Source: Psychrobacter alimentarius | GTDB lineage: Bacteria; Pseudomonadota; Gammaproteobacteria; Pseudomonadales; Moraxellaceae | DNA length: 64,000 bases | Assembly: GCF_001606025.1 (NCBI RefSeq) | Contig: NZ_CP014945.1 | Span: forward strand, 1,550,001 to 1,614,000 | Reading direction: 5' to 3' | Shown here: positions 1 to 7,854 of the stretch, one piece after another | Position numbering within the stretch: the stretch's first letter is position 1 | How the letters are laid out: the number at the start of each line of letters is the position of its first letter | Notes under the pieces: generated by a model | What the model was told of the DNA's origin: nothing | Databases searched by the model: none | The model's input: only the letters and a program-made list of their open reading frames with translations | Position numbers and translations under genes: made by a program

Positions 1-1
1 T

Positions 2-415
2 CGTAACCCATTGTTTGATGAGCTACAGAAGACAGGTATCACTGAGGTAGATTATGTCGTGAGTCTCAATAACACCGATGAGCATTATGAAGAAATCATC
101 AAATGCTTAAAGCCACAAGGTAAGTTAGGACTTATCGATGATCCTGAATCATTAGACGCTAAGGCGCTTAAAACTAAATGTCTGAGCCTACATTGGGAGT
201 TTATGTTTACGCGCTCAATGTTCCATACGCCAGATATGCTTGAACAGCATCGTTTATTAACGGATGTTGCCAACATGATTGACGCAGGCGAGATCAAGAC
301 CACCGTTGCCTATCATCTTGGCACTATCACAGCTGAACATGTACGCAGTGCGCACCAAATGCTAGAAAACCAGCAAGCACATGGCAAGATAGTGTTAGAA
401 GGTTGGCCTGCGTAG
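2..415 (+). CDS. Zinc-type alcohol dehydrogenase family protein, C-terminal part
   Basis: This is the 3' end of a gene that starts before the window; the frame is open from base 2. The visible 137 residues are the end of the nucleotide-binding half of a medium-chain dehydrogenase/quinone-reductase: a VDYVVSLNNTDEH stretch, a KPQGKLGLID strand-turn, and the closing GKIVLEG typical of the zinc-binding alcohol dehydrogenase family. The catalytic zinc ligands would lie upstream and cannot be checked. A terminator follows the stop codon. An internal TTG at 11 is not a real start because coding similarity runs through it. Confidence 0.85.
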   Translation, partial: RNPLFDELQKTGITEVDYVVSLNNTDEHYEEIIKCLKPQGKLGLIDDPESLDAKALKTKCLSLHWEFMFTRSMFHTPDMLEQHRLLTDVANMIDAGEIKTTVAYHLGTITAEHVRSAHQMLENQQAHGKIVLEGWPA

Positions 416-456
416 GGCTTATATTTTCATCAAGTATAATCTTAAAACCAAAATAA

Positions 457-493
457 AAACCACCTTAGCTTGATCGGCAAGGGTGGTTTTTTT
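457..493 (+). terminator. Rho-independent terminator of the alcohol dehydrogenase gene
   Basis: An inverted repeat (AACCACCTT paired with AAGGGTGGTT, one bulged G) is followed directly by a run of seven T. It lies about 45 bases after the dehydrogenase stop codon. Confidence 0.8.
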
Positions 494-573
494 GGGCTTG
501 CGTGGTTATACAATTAGTCGTACTTCAATATCTAATAGTAACTCCGTCACGCAGTGTAACCAAAAGCGCTATT

Positions 574-793
574 CTACTGATGAAATTGAGAAAACAGGTG
601 TTGAATATCAAAAATAAATTTGGGTACTAAAAAAGATATGCATAGTAAAAAAATTGAAATGATTAAACAATATGAAAAAGAGAATGGCAAACTTATGGAA
701 ACAATAGCCATTCAGATTATCCAGTTAATTATGATATTTTTGATAGAGATATAAGGGTCAGTACTGGAAAGATCGTTTAAACCAATTGCAAGG
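574..793 (+). pseudogene. Decayed toxin C-terminus upstream of an immunity gene
   Basis: No intact frame is present, but pieces of one protein can be read across frames: YSTDEIEKTGVEYQK then a stop, KKIEMIKQYEKENGKLMET, SDYPVNYDIFDRDIR and finally QYWKDRLNQLQGN ending just before the next gene. The order and spacing suggest a single coding sequence broken by at least two frameshifts and a stop. Its position 8 bases upstream of a SUKH-type gene fits the C-terminal toxin domain of an Rhs- or CDI-like polymorphic toxin. The toxin identity is inferred from context; I do not recognise the domain itself. Confidence 0.5.
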
Positions 794-801
794 AAATTAA
801 T

Positions 802-1248
802 ATGAGTTCATTCAATACAGTGGAAAAGTTGTTATCTGAAAAAAAGCATGCTGCATGTCTAATGCAAAAAAAAATTGAAAAGAAAGAAAGTACAGAAAAT
901 ATTCTTTTAGAGTATGGTGTTAAAAAGGACAGTGGTTTTTTTAAATTGTATACAAAATATTTTTTAAGATTTTTGAATAGTCGTTCTGGTGCTGGTGAAA
1001 TAGTTGATCCTCTGCCACCTCAGGGTTTCTCAGCTAAAATGGTACATGATTATTGGGATGTACCTAACAACTATATTCTATTCAGTACAGGCGAAGGTGA
1101 AGGGGGTTATTTGTATAACATAGAAAATGATAGTGTATGGGACTTTCAGATTGGTCAGCTACAGCAACTAGCCGACGGTACATTACCGCATTGGGATAGT
1201 TTTTACGATTTTATGATATGGTATTTGAGTGATGAAGAAGATGCCTAA
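802..1248 (+). CDS. Probable SMI1/KNR4 (SUKH) family immunity protein
   Basis: A 148-residue acidic soluble protein with no signal peptide or membrane segment. The N-terminal third is Lys-rich and helical. The C-terminal half has the SUKH-like pattern: NNYILFSTGEGEGGYLYN (a strand, then a GG turn), a W-D-F strand, and a closing helix HWDSFYDFMIWYLSDEEDA. Proteins of this superfamily often neutralise nuclease or other toxins delivered between bacteria. The ATG at 802 has a weak AAGGAA site in front. Toxin relics lie directly upstream, so this looks like an orphan immunity gene kept after its toxin decayed. The family call rests on pattern only. Confidence 0.6.
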   Translation: MSSFNTVEKLLSEKKHAACLMQKKIEKKESTENILLEYGVKKDSGFFKLYTKYFLRFLNSRSGAGEIVDPLPPQGFSAKMVHDYWDVPNNYILFSTGEGEGGYLYNIENDSVWDFQIGQLQQLADGTLPHWDSFYDFMIWYLSDEEDA

Positions 1249-1269
1249 AGCTCGACGATTTTTTATCAT

Positions 1270-1296
1270 AAAGCCTAACTAATTAAGTTAGGCTTT
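1270..1296 (+). terminator. Hairpin after the SUKH-type gene
   Basis: A perfect 11-base inverted repeat, AAAGCCTAACT with AGTTAGGCTTT, lies 20 bases after the stop codon. The T tail is interrupted (ATGTTTTTAA), so efficiency is uncertain, and the hairpin could act in either direction. Confidence 0.65.
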
Positions 1297-1322
1297 ATGT
1301 TTTTAACTGCTTCATTCACGTC

Positions 1323-1478
1323 AAAATAGTCGTAGTACATCACGATAATAGCTACTCTCAACATTTCAGATTAAAAAGTATGTCTGACAATCGTAGGCAT
1401 ACTGAAGAAATGGAAGGTAAGGGTGGTATCCAAGATATTGTTGTGGAAATGAAGCAGTTTTTAAATGAAGGAAAGTAG
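1323..1478 (+). pseudogene. Second toxin C-terminal fragment or 32-residue ORF
   Basis: A frame without stops reads VVVHHDNSYSQHFRLKSM and on to a TAG at 1476. The only ATG in it is at 1380, which would give 32 residues (MSDNRRHTEEMEGKGGIQD and a short tail). The stop lies 2 bases before the ankyrin gene start, the usual spacing of a toxin tail and its immunity gene. There is no room for a full toxin because the preceding hairpin interrupts it. I read it as a displaced or decayed toxin C-terminus, but a real small ORF translationally coupled to the next gene cannot be excluded. Confidence 0.4.
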
Positions 1479-1480
1479 AT

Positions 1481-2083
1481 ATGAAAATGACTAAACAGAG
1501 AAGAGAAGAAATATCGAAACGTTATCAAGAGCTTTATGAACAAGATCCTGAATTGCGAGTGGCTCATGCAAATAGGAAAGGTGATATTGATTTTTTGAAT
1601 AATATTTTTTTAATAGATAACCTTCTTGCTATCTCAGCTGTAACGGAAGAAGCAAAGTGGAACTGGCTACATCGTTCACTAATGCATATTCCTAATCAAG
1701 CTAAAGAATGGACAGGCACACCACTAACAACTGTTAAATTCTATATTGATAAAGGAGTGACTATTAACGCTCAAGATAGGTATGGTATGACGCCATTGCA
1801 CTATGCCATGCGAGGTAAAAATGCGGAAGCAGCCATAGCCTTACTAGAAGCAGGAGCAGATCCAAATATACCAAACAGAGACAACGTTATTCCCTTAGCT
1901 ATGATTGGAGGAATGCCTGAAAGACTTGATCTACTTAAGCTAATGCTTGATAAGGGAGCCAATACACACTATAAAAATGGTAATAATGAACTAAGTATAG
2001 TAAATAGTATGAAAAAGCACCTTGGAAGGCAGGAAAAATTCATACCCGTTATCCAACTCTTAGAGCAATACGCATCGATATAG
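1481..2083 (+). CDS. Ankyrin-repeat protein, possible immunity protein
   Basis: A 200-residue soluble protein. Residues about 80-190 contain two clear and one degenerate ankyrin repeats, with hallmark strings YGMTPLHYAM, LLEAGADPN, LLKLMLDKGAN and NIPNRDNVIPLAM. The first 80 residues are helical and unlike any family I recognise. Ankyrin proteins of this size commonly sit after toxin C-termini as immunity or protein-binding partners. The start is 2 bases after the toxin-like fragment and 9 bases after a GAAGGAAAG ribosome site. Function is inferred from context; the repeats are plain in the sequence. Confidence 0.75.
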   Translation: MKMTKQRREEISKRYQELYEQDPELRVAHANRKGDIDFLNNIFLIDNLLAISAVTEEAKWNWLHRSLMHIPNQAKEWTGTPLTTVKFYIDKGVTINAQDRYGMTPLHYAMRGKNAEAAIALLEAGADPNIPNRDNVIPLAMIGGMPERLDLLKLMLDKGANTHYKNGNNELSIVNSMKKHLGRQEKFIPVIQLLEQYASI

Positions 2084-2118
2084 ATATTCTATTTCGCGGT
2101 ATCCAAAGATATAAAATA

Positions 2119-3168
2119 TCAACTCCATATCTTATCCAACACAGCAAACCAATTTTTTGACGTGATCTTTTCAATAAGCGCATCAGAGAAGTGGCGTTGT
2201 TGCATCCGCTCAATCAGCTTGGAGATTTGACTGATATCAGACAATTCATCAGGTAACAGGCATCCATCAAAATCAGAGCCAAAGCCAACGTGATCTTCGC
2301 CTAGATGGTCAATCAGATAAGCAAGATGATTGACGATCACATCAAGTGAGGTCTGCGTATCTCGCTGCCCATCCGCACGCAGAAATGCTACATCGAAGTT
2401 CACCCCAACCAGACCACCATTTTGTTTAATGGCAGCCAGTTGTCGATCAGTCAGGTTTCTTGCTTGCGGACATAAGGCATGGGCGTTCGAGTGGGTTGCG
2501 ACAATGGGCTGATCGATAATTTCTAGCGTATCCCAAAACGCACGCTCATTCATGTGTGACACATCGATGAGCATGTGTTTATTACGACACGCCAAAATAA
2601 GGTCTTTGCCTTTAGTGGTGAGACCAGATCCTGTATCTGGAGAGTGCGGAAAGGACGCATTTAAGCCATCACCAAAGAGGCTTTTTCTATTCCACAGTGG
2701 GCCGATACTTCTGAGTCTTGCTTCATAAAATACATCCAGCAACTCAGGCTCAATAGCCAAAAACTCAGCACCTTCAAGATGAAGAACAATGGACAATTGC
2801 TGATTCTGCTGGCAGGCTCTGATTTGTGCAACAGATGTACAGATCTGAATCTGACCGTCTGATCGCGCCTCTAATTGCTGGGCAAGTTCTAATTGTGCGC
2901 AACAAATATCAACGATTTCTTGCGGAGTGAAGTCTGAGTTTGACGGATTGGATAACTTATCGGGATGGTTGTTTTTTACATAAGCATAGGGCGGTAAGAA
3001 AATAGAGAATAATCCGCCCATCCAACCTGCTTGTCGGCAACGCTTTAAATCTAAATGTCCCGGTAGCGTGCCATAAATAAAATCATGCACCGGATCGTCA
3101 GCCGAGCTTAGCCACAGGCGGGTTAACAGATCGTTATGGCCATCAAAGATGATAGGCTTGGCATTCAT
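2119..3168 (-). CDS. Membrane-dipeptidase family M19 peptidase at the end of the pqq operon
   Basis: A 349-residue metallopeptidase of the renal dipeptidase family. FDGHNDLL near the N-terminus supplies the first His-x-Asp zinc pair; a Glu lies in HLEGAEFL, a His in LIDVSHM, another in IVATHSNAHAL, and GFGSDFDG is near the C-terminus. The family cleaves dipeptides and some cyclic amides. It starts 3 bases after pqqE and is clearly co-transcribed. M19 genes also occur at this position in Acinetobacter-type pqq operons, so it may help process the excised PqqA product or salvage the leftover peptide. That role is inference; no PqqF/PqqG-type zinc protease is present here. Confidence 0.9.
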   Translation of the reverse strand: MNAKPIIFDGHNDLLTRLWLSSADDPVHDFIYGTLPGHLDLKRCRQAGWMGGLFSIFLPPYAYVKNNHPDKLSNPSNSDFTPQEIVDICCAQLELAQQLEARSDGQIQICTSVAQIRACQQNQQLSIVLHLEGAEFLAIEPELLDVFYEARLRSIGPLWNRKSLFGDGLNASFPHSPDTGSGLTTKGKDLILACRNKHMLIDVSHMNERAFWDTLEIIDQPIVATHSNAHALCPQARNLTDRQLAAIKQNGGLVGVNFDVAFLRADGQRDTQTSLDVIVNHLAYLIDHLGEDHVGFGSDFDGCLLPDELSDISQISKLIERMQQRHFSDALIEKITSKNWFAVLDKIWS

Positions 3169-3170
3169 AT

Positions 3171-4367
3171 TTAATCCATCAGGGTACGAGTAGGAATCAA
3201 TTGCTCTTGACCTACTTGTACTTTATTGACTTGTGTTTCATTGACTTGTTTATCACTTAACCGCTTGGAGTTTTTAGGGTTGCGAAAGCGCAATTCCTCA
3301 AAAGGTACGGGCGTCTCGCTGTTGACACGCGCCTCTTCGATCAGATAGTGATAAGGCGATTTGCCACATACTGGATCGGCGTTTTTGGCATCGCCCGTCA
3401 GCATAAACGCTTGGCAACGACAACCGCCATAATCGCGTTCTTTATCAGGGCAGCTTTGGCACATATCAGGCATCCACTCATCACCGCGAAAGTGATTGAA
3501 GCTGTCTGAGTCATACCAGATGTCTTTTAATGGTGTCTGCCTGACATTAGGAAACTGCATGGGCAGCTGTCTGGCGGCATGACACGGTAGGGCAGTGCCA
3601 TCAGGCGCGACGGTCAAAAAAATCTTGCCCCAACCATCCATACAAGGTTTTGGGCGTTCTTCATAATAATCAGGTACCACAAAGATCAGTTTGCATTTGA
3701 TACCACGTTCTTCAATTTTTTTGCGGTATTCATTGGTAATGCGTTCGGCTCTGACCACTTGCTCTTTGGTCGGAAGTAAACCTTCAATGTTTTCAAACGC
3801 CCAACCATAAAACTGGCAAATAGCCAGCTCAACCGTGTCTGCTTCAAGCTCTAAGCATAGATCAATAATCTGGTCAATCTGATCGATATTTTGGCGATGA
3901 ATCACAAAGTTAAGTACCATCGGATAGTCATATTGCTTGACCAGACGTGACATCTCATACTTCTGTTCAAAAGCATGTTTTGAACCCGCCAATGCATTGT
4001 TTACCGACGGATCACTGGCCTGAAAACTGATTTGAATATGTTGTAGGCCTGCTTCTTTTAAACTCGCGATTCTGGCCTCAGTGAGTCCCATACCTGAAGT
4101 GATCAAGTTGGTATAAAAGCCTTGCTTGTGTGCATAAGCGACCAGCTCTTCCAAATCTTGGCGAACCAGCGGCTCACCACCCGAAAACCCAAGCTGTACC
4201 GCGCCCATTTGCCGCGCTTGATCAAACACATCAAACCACTCCCCAGTCGTCAGCTCTTCTTTATACTGAGCATAATCAATGGGGTTGGAGCAATATGGAC
4301 ACTGTAATGGGCAGCGATAAGTCAGCTCCGCCAGCAGCCATAATGGTAGTCCTACTGGCGCAGTCAT
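3171..4367 (-). CDS. pqqE: PqqA peptide cyclase (radical SAM) PqqE
   Basis: The radical-SAM enzyme that cross-links Glu16 and Tyr20 of PqqA with PqqD as peptide chaperone, the first chemical step of pyrroloquinoline quinone synthesis. The CxxxCxxC cluster motif is in [12 protein letters not shown] (Cys19, 23 and 26 from the chosen start). A SPASM-type Cys-rich C-terminal region follows, with [18 protein letters not shown] and [17 protein letters not shown] chose the ATG at 4367, which overlaps the pqqD stop as ATGA; a TTG five codons earlier is possible but less likely. The last 40 residues, rich in Gln, Val and Asn, look like a species-specific tail. Confidence 0.97.
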   Translation of the reverse strand: MTAPVGLPLWLLAELTYRCPLQCPYCSNPIDYAQYKEELTTGEWFDVFDQARQMGAVQLGFSGGEPLVRQDLEELVAYAHKQGFYTNLITSGMGLTEARIASLKEAGLQHIQISFQASDPSVNNALAGSKHAFEQKYEMSRLVKQYDYPMVLNFVIHRQNIDQIDQIIDLCLELEADTVELAICQFYGWAFENIEGLLPTKEQVVRAERITNEYRKKIEERGIKCKLIFVVPDYYEERPKPCMDGWGKIFLTVAPDGTALPCHAARQLPMQFPNVRQTPLKDIWYDSDSFNHFRGDEWMPDMCQSCPDKERDYGGCRCQAFMLTGDAKNADPVCGKSPYHYLIEEARVNSETPVPFEELRFRNPKNSKRLSDKQVNETQVNKVQVGQEQLIPTRTLMD

Positions 4368-4648
4368 ACTAAATCGATCCAATGTTCGCGCTGGGCCACT
4401 AGCATATACTCAACGATGTCTTGCTCGATTTCAGGTACATCACCAAACATGGCTTTTACCTTTTGGATAATATCCGCAATGGAGGCTTCACCATCAATAT
4501 GCTGACCAATGACGCTGGCGCTGTCATTAAGTTTGATCATGCCTTCAGGGTAGAGCAACACATAAGCATTTTGGGCTGGCTCGAACTGAAAGCGATAGCC
4601 ATGACGCCATACAGGTACGATAGAATGATCTAACTCAGGTATACTCAT
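4364..4648 (-). CDS. pqqD: PQQ synthesis peptide chaperone PqqD
   Basis: A 94-residue RiPP-recognition-element protein that binds the PqqA precursor and presents it to PqqE. It has the PqqD pattern of a beta-strand [18 protein letters not shown], then [15 protein letters not shown] and a helical C-terminus. It overlaps both neighbours by 4 bases (ATGA), the arrangement of translational coupling. Length is normal for the family. Confidence 0.95.
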   Translation of the reverse strand: MSIPELDHSIVPVWRHGYRFQFEPAQNAYVLLYPEGMIKLNDSASVIGQHIDGEASIADIIQKVKAMFGDVPEIEQDIVEYMLVAQREHWIDLV

Positions 4649-5403
4649 TTAAACAATCCTTTATGCCAGACATTATCTGTTGTGACGCTCTGGTAAGGGG
4701 CTTGATTATGAACATAAGCCAAGCTCAACGCATCCAAAATCGTCCATAAAATATCAAGCTTGAACTGTAAGATTTCAAGCATACGCTCTTGTTGTTCAAC
4801 CGTTTTGAATGAGTCGAGTGTGATGGTCAGACCATGCTCAACATCACGGCGAGCTTGACTCAAGCGTGAGCGGAAGTAGATATAGCCTTCTTCTTTGATC
4901 CAAGGATAATGTTTGGGCCAAGACTCTAAGCGAGACTGATGAATCTGCGGGGCAAATAGCTCAGTCAGTGAGCTACTGGCGGCTTCTCGCCATGAGGTGC
5001 GACGCGCAAAATTCACATAAGCATCAACGGCAAACCGCACACCCGGTAAAACCAACTCTTCAGAAATCACTTGCTCACGTGTCAGACCAACTGCTTCAGC
5101 CAGACTGAGCCACGCTTCGCGGCCACCGCCATCAGGATACACACCATCTTGATCAATCATGCGTTGAATCCACTCTTGACGTACGCGCTGGTCGGGACAG
5201 TTTGCCATGATGGCTGCGTCTTTTAGTGGAATATTGATTTGATAGTAAAATCGGTTAGCGACCCACGCTTGAATTTGCTGCTGCGTTGCCTGTCCTTCAT
5301 GCATCATGATATGAAAAGGATGGTAAATATGATAATACTGACCTTTTGCCAAAATCGCTTGTTCAAACGCTTCTGTGCTAAGTGCTGCTTTTTCTTCTTG
5401 CAT
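4645..5403 (-). CDS. pqqC: Pyrroloquinoline-quinone synthase PqqC
   Basis: A 252-residue cofactorless oxidase catalysing the final ring closure and eight-electron oxidation that yields PQQ. Family hallmarks are present: [15 protein letters not shown], the helix [49 protein letters not shown] and the closing region [13 protein letters not shown]. Length matches the family (about 250). It is separated from pqqB by 30 bases and overlaps pqqD by 4. Confidence 0.96.
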   Translation of the reverse strand: MQEEKAALSTEAFEQAILAKGQYYHIYHPFHIMMHEGQATQQQIQAWVANRFYYQINIPLKDAAIMANCPDQRVRQEWIQRMIDQDGVYPDGGGREAWLSLAEAVGLTREQVISEELVLPGVRFAVDAYVNFARRTSWREAASSSLTELFAPQIHQSRLESWPKHYPWIKEEGYIYFRSRLSQARRDVEHGLTITLDSFKTVEQQERMLEILQFKLDILWTILDALSLAYVHNQAPYQSVTTDNVWHKGLFK

Positions 5404-5433
5404 TGCTTTTACCTTAGTATTTCAGTCTTCACC

Positions 5434-6345
5434 TTACAACTCAATCTGCATGCCATCAAAAGCCACTTCAACCCCATGCTGCTTTAATTGGGCTTTCTGT
5501 TCAGACTTTTCGTTCAGTATTGGATTGGTGTTGTTGATATGGATCAATATCTTGCGTGAATTGGTGAGCTGGTCTAAATAATGGAGTGAGCCATCTTCGC
5601 CACTGATGTGCAAATGCCCCATGTCTTGGCCGGTTTTTGTACCGACACCGCACTCTTGCATCTCATTATCAGTCCATAGGGTGCCGTCAATCATCACGCA
5701 ATCAGACGCTTTCATGATTTGCATGACGTCATCGTCAATTTTGCCCAAACCTGGCGCATAGAACAGCTGCTTTTGTGTTTTCAAATCTTTCACAATCAAA
5801 GCAATATTGTCGCCATCATGCGGATCATTGCGATGCGGAGAATAAGGAGGTGCTGAACTTCTGATAATCAATGGGGTTAGCTCTAAATTACTGTAGCCGT
5901 CAATTTGAAAGCTCTTTTTTGGATCGATTTGATTGTATTGTAGGCCGCCGTTCCAATGCTTTAGCATATTGAAAAGAGGAAAACCTGTGCTGAGGTCTTG
6001 ATGCACCATGTCTGTACACCATATCCGAATAGGGCAGCCTTCACGTAGGGTCAACAGGCCTGTGGTATGGTCAAGTTGACTGTCCATCAAAACCACATCG
6101 GTAATTCCTGTGTCTCTCAAGTGACGAGCTGGCTGAGCCGCCTTAAAGTCAAATAACTGCTGGCGAATATCAGGTGAGGCGTTGAATAGTATCCAATCTA
6201 TGCCATTTTCTGATATGGCGATTGACGATTGGGTACGCGTTTGTGCTTCAATCGTGCCCTGACGCACGCCATGACAGTTATCGCAATTGCAATTCCACTG
6301 CGGAAAGCCGCCACCAGCTGCTGAGCCTAAAACATGAATATACAT
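5434..6345 (-). CDS. pqqB: PQQ biosynthesis protein PqqB
   Basis: A 303-residue metallo-beta-lactamase-fold protein. It begins with the diagnostic [17 protein letters not shown], whose Cys/His-rich N-terminal site is characteristic of PqqB, and has [14 protein letters not shown] in place of the usual HxHxDH of hydrolases. PqqB is understood to hydroxylate the tyrosine of the PqqA-derived diamino acid. It is the first gene after an intrinsic terminator that separates it from pqqA, so its expression depends on read-through or on a promoter of its own. Confidence 0.96.
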   Translation of the reverse strand: MYIHVLGSAAGGGFPQWNCNCDNCHGVRQGTIEAQTRTQSSIAISENGIDWILFNASPDIRQQLFDFKAAQPARHLRDTGITDVVLMDSQLDHTTGLLTLREGCPIRIWCTDMVHQDLSTGFPLFNMLKHWNGGLQYNQIDPKKSFQIDGYSNLELTPLIIRSSAPPYSPHRNDPHDGDNIALIVKDLKTQKQLFYAPGLGKIDDDVMQIMKASDCVMIDGTLWTDNEMQECGVGTKTGQDMGHLHISGEDGSLHYLDQLTNSRKILIHINNTNPILNEKSEQKAQLKQHGVEVAFDGMQIEL

Positions 6346-6376
6346 AGATCAATTTTTCCAAATTTCTAAAAAAATA

Positions 6377-6401
6377 AAAGCCCTAATCATCTAGGGCTTT
6401 T
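6377..6401 (-). terminator. Intrinsic terminator between pqqA and pqqB
   Basis: A perfect 10-base stem, AAAAGCCCTA with TAGGGCTTTT around a 5-base loop. Read on the minus strand it is followed by ATTTTTTTAG, a proper T tract. It lies 24 bases after the pqqA stop and 32 bases before the pqqB start. A partial terminator here would give much more pqqA transcript than downstream pqq message, as suits a peptide that is consumed as substrate. Confidence 0.85.
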
Positions 6402-6424
6402 AATGTACTGAGTTCTAGTAAATC

Positions 6425-6499
6425 TTAACGTGCTTCAAAATACATAGTGATTTCGAAACCGATACGGATGTCTTGAAAAGCGGGTTTAGTCCACTGCAT
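6425..6499 (-). CDS. pqqA: PQQ precursor peptide PqqA
   Basis: A 24-residue ORF, too short for ordinary gene calling. It begins [16 protein letters not shown] and ends TMYFEAR. It has the invariant Glu16-x-x-x-Tyr20 pair that PqqE cross-links to form PQQ, and the WTKP..xDxRxGFE consensus. An upstream CGGAGA sequence 8 bases from the ATG is a good ribosome binding site. It sits at the head of pqqBCDE in the same direction, with a terminator behind it. Confidence 0.97.
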   Translation of the reverse strand: MQWTKPAFQDIRIGFEITMYFEAR

Positions 6500-6678
6500 G
6501 GGATGTCTCCGAAAAGTTATTATGGGATCATCGTTGAGATGAATGAAAGTAACCATCTATAAAGTAACTATATATCAATGGTATTATAAGCTGACCCTCA
6601 ATGTCAATTTGTTAAAAATTATGTTTGGAGGGTTTTGGTAACAAAGACTGACGGTAGTGAACGCTCTGACTCTAATGC

Positions 6679-6957
6679 TTAGGTTCTATAAAGAACTTTG
6701 ACCACATGCCAGCCAAATTTGGTTTTTACTAAGTGCGGGGTCAGGAGCTCACCGCTGAAGCAGACTTTATCAAATGCCGGTACCATTTGACCTTTTGTAA
6801 ACTCCCCTAAGTTGCCGCCTTGTTTACCTGATGGGCAGGTGGAGTGTTTCTTAGCCAGCACATCAAACTGAGCGCCTTTTTTGAGCTTGGCGAGGATGTC
6901 ATCAGCCTGTTCTTTGTGTTTTACTAAAATGTGTAATGCGCTAGCGGTACGAGCCAT
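6679..6957 (-). CDS. ppiC: Parvulin-type peptidyl-prolyl cis-trans isomerase
   Basis: A 92-residue single-domain rotamase of the PpiC type, accelerating isomerisation of peptide bonds before proline in the cytoplasm. The full parvulin fold is visible: [51 protein letters not shown], and FGWHVVKV with the second conserved His at the end. There is no signal peptide, which separates it from SurA and PrsA. It stands alone, about 180 bases upstream of pqqA on the same strand. Confidence 0.95.
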   Translation of the reverse strand: MARTASALHILVKHKEQADDILAKLKKGAQFDVLAKKHSTCPSGKQGGNLGEFTKGQMVPAFDKVCFSGELLTPHLVKTKFGWHVVKVLYRT

Positions 6958-7854
6958 AGTGTAAACCTTTCATAAAATATCGATTATCAAGGCATTATAT
7001 CATGGCTTATCTTGGTTGCTAACCTCGCTTGGATAAGCGAATTCGTTAGAAGCTATCTTGCTTCTCAAGTCTCATATTTTGATTTATGAATCTGACCAAG
7101 AAAATGTGATGAGAGATGAGGCTATTTTTGCGATACTGTGTTTTAAAATATGGTTCAGCTATAAAAGCTGCCTTTAATAAAGATGATCGCCGTTTAAGAG
7201 AATTGATGATTGTGGGCACGGCACTTTAGTTAATAAATAATTATTTAATCGGTTCACCTGCTGCATGAGCATTCTGTAGTTTAGGGTTTGGGTACAATAG
7301 TGAAAATAAACAATATTGGCTCAGCTGCTCATTCTCCTGAACGTGTAGCAGAAAAGATGCTTGGCCTGATTCAGACAGGCGAGCGCCAGGACGATTTGGT
7401 ACCTAAAGGATAGGGTGGTCGTATTGATCTTTGAGTATTTATAATTTTAAAGAGATTCAATAAAGTCGAAGAAGATACTGGTGATCTAAAACCTTTTTTT
7501 ATCAACGAAAAGAAAAATTGAATATTTAGTACAGAGTTTGTTGATTATCTGAACAACTCAATAACTATTCAGTATCGAGATCTTCCATAATACTTGGAGA
7601 ACACCTATAGTTTAGTATGCATATGCTTTTTGATCAGTGTCAAAAAGACTAATTTCATAGGAGTCAGCTTTCGTAAAATATTCAAATGTATATGTAGTCG
7701 TTATAATTTCCAATAATATAATTAAAAGTAGTTTTAGTGTGAAATTATAGAAAATACTGTTCAATATATTATTTATATGTTTAGGAGCTTATTTTTCAGT
7801 GAAAGTATGAGTAAATGAAATATAGGGCATTTTGGAGTACTACAGGAAACCAAA
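6958..7854. other. 897-base AT-rich gene-poor stretch with coding remnants
   Basis: No intact gene is visible. Short frames read like decayed coding sequence, for example FNKDDRRLRELMIVGTAL before a TAG near 7210 on the plus strand, and the fragment listed separately at 7300. From about 7430 the DNA becomes very AT-rich up to the next gene, and no clear hairpin or repeat stands out. Confidence 0.5.
7300..7413 (+). pseudogene. Possible short-chain dehydrogenase C-terminal relic
   Basis: A 37-codon stretch contains AAHSPERVAEKMLGLIQTG followed by ERQDDLVPKG and a stop. The string resembles the tail of short-chain dehydrogenase/reductase proteins, where S/TPE-x-VAEK-I-LI-TG followed by a PKG-type turn is common. 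After the stop, GGRIDL continues in frame, as if a Tyr or Glu codon had become TAG. No upstream portion of the enzyme is recognisable. Confidence 0.35.
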
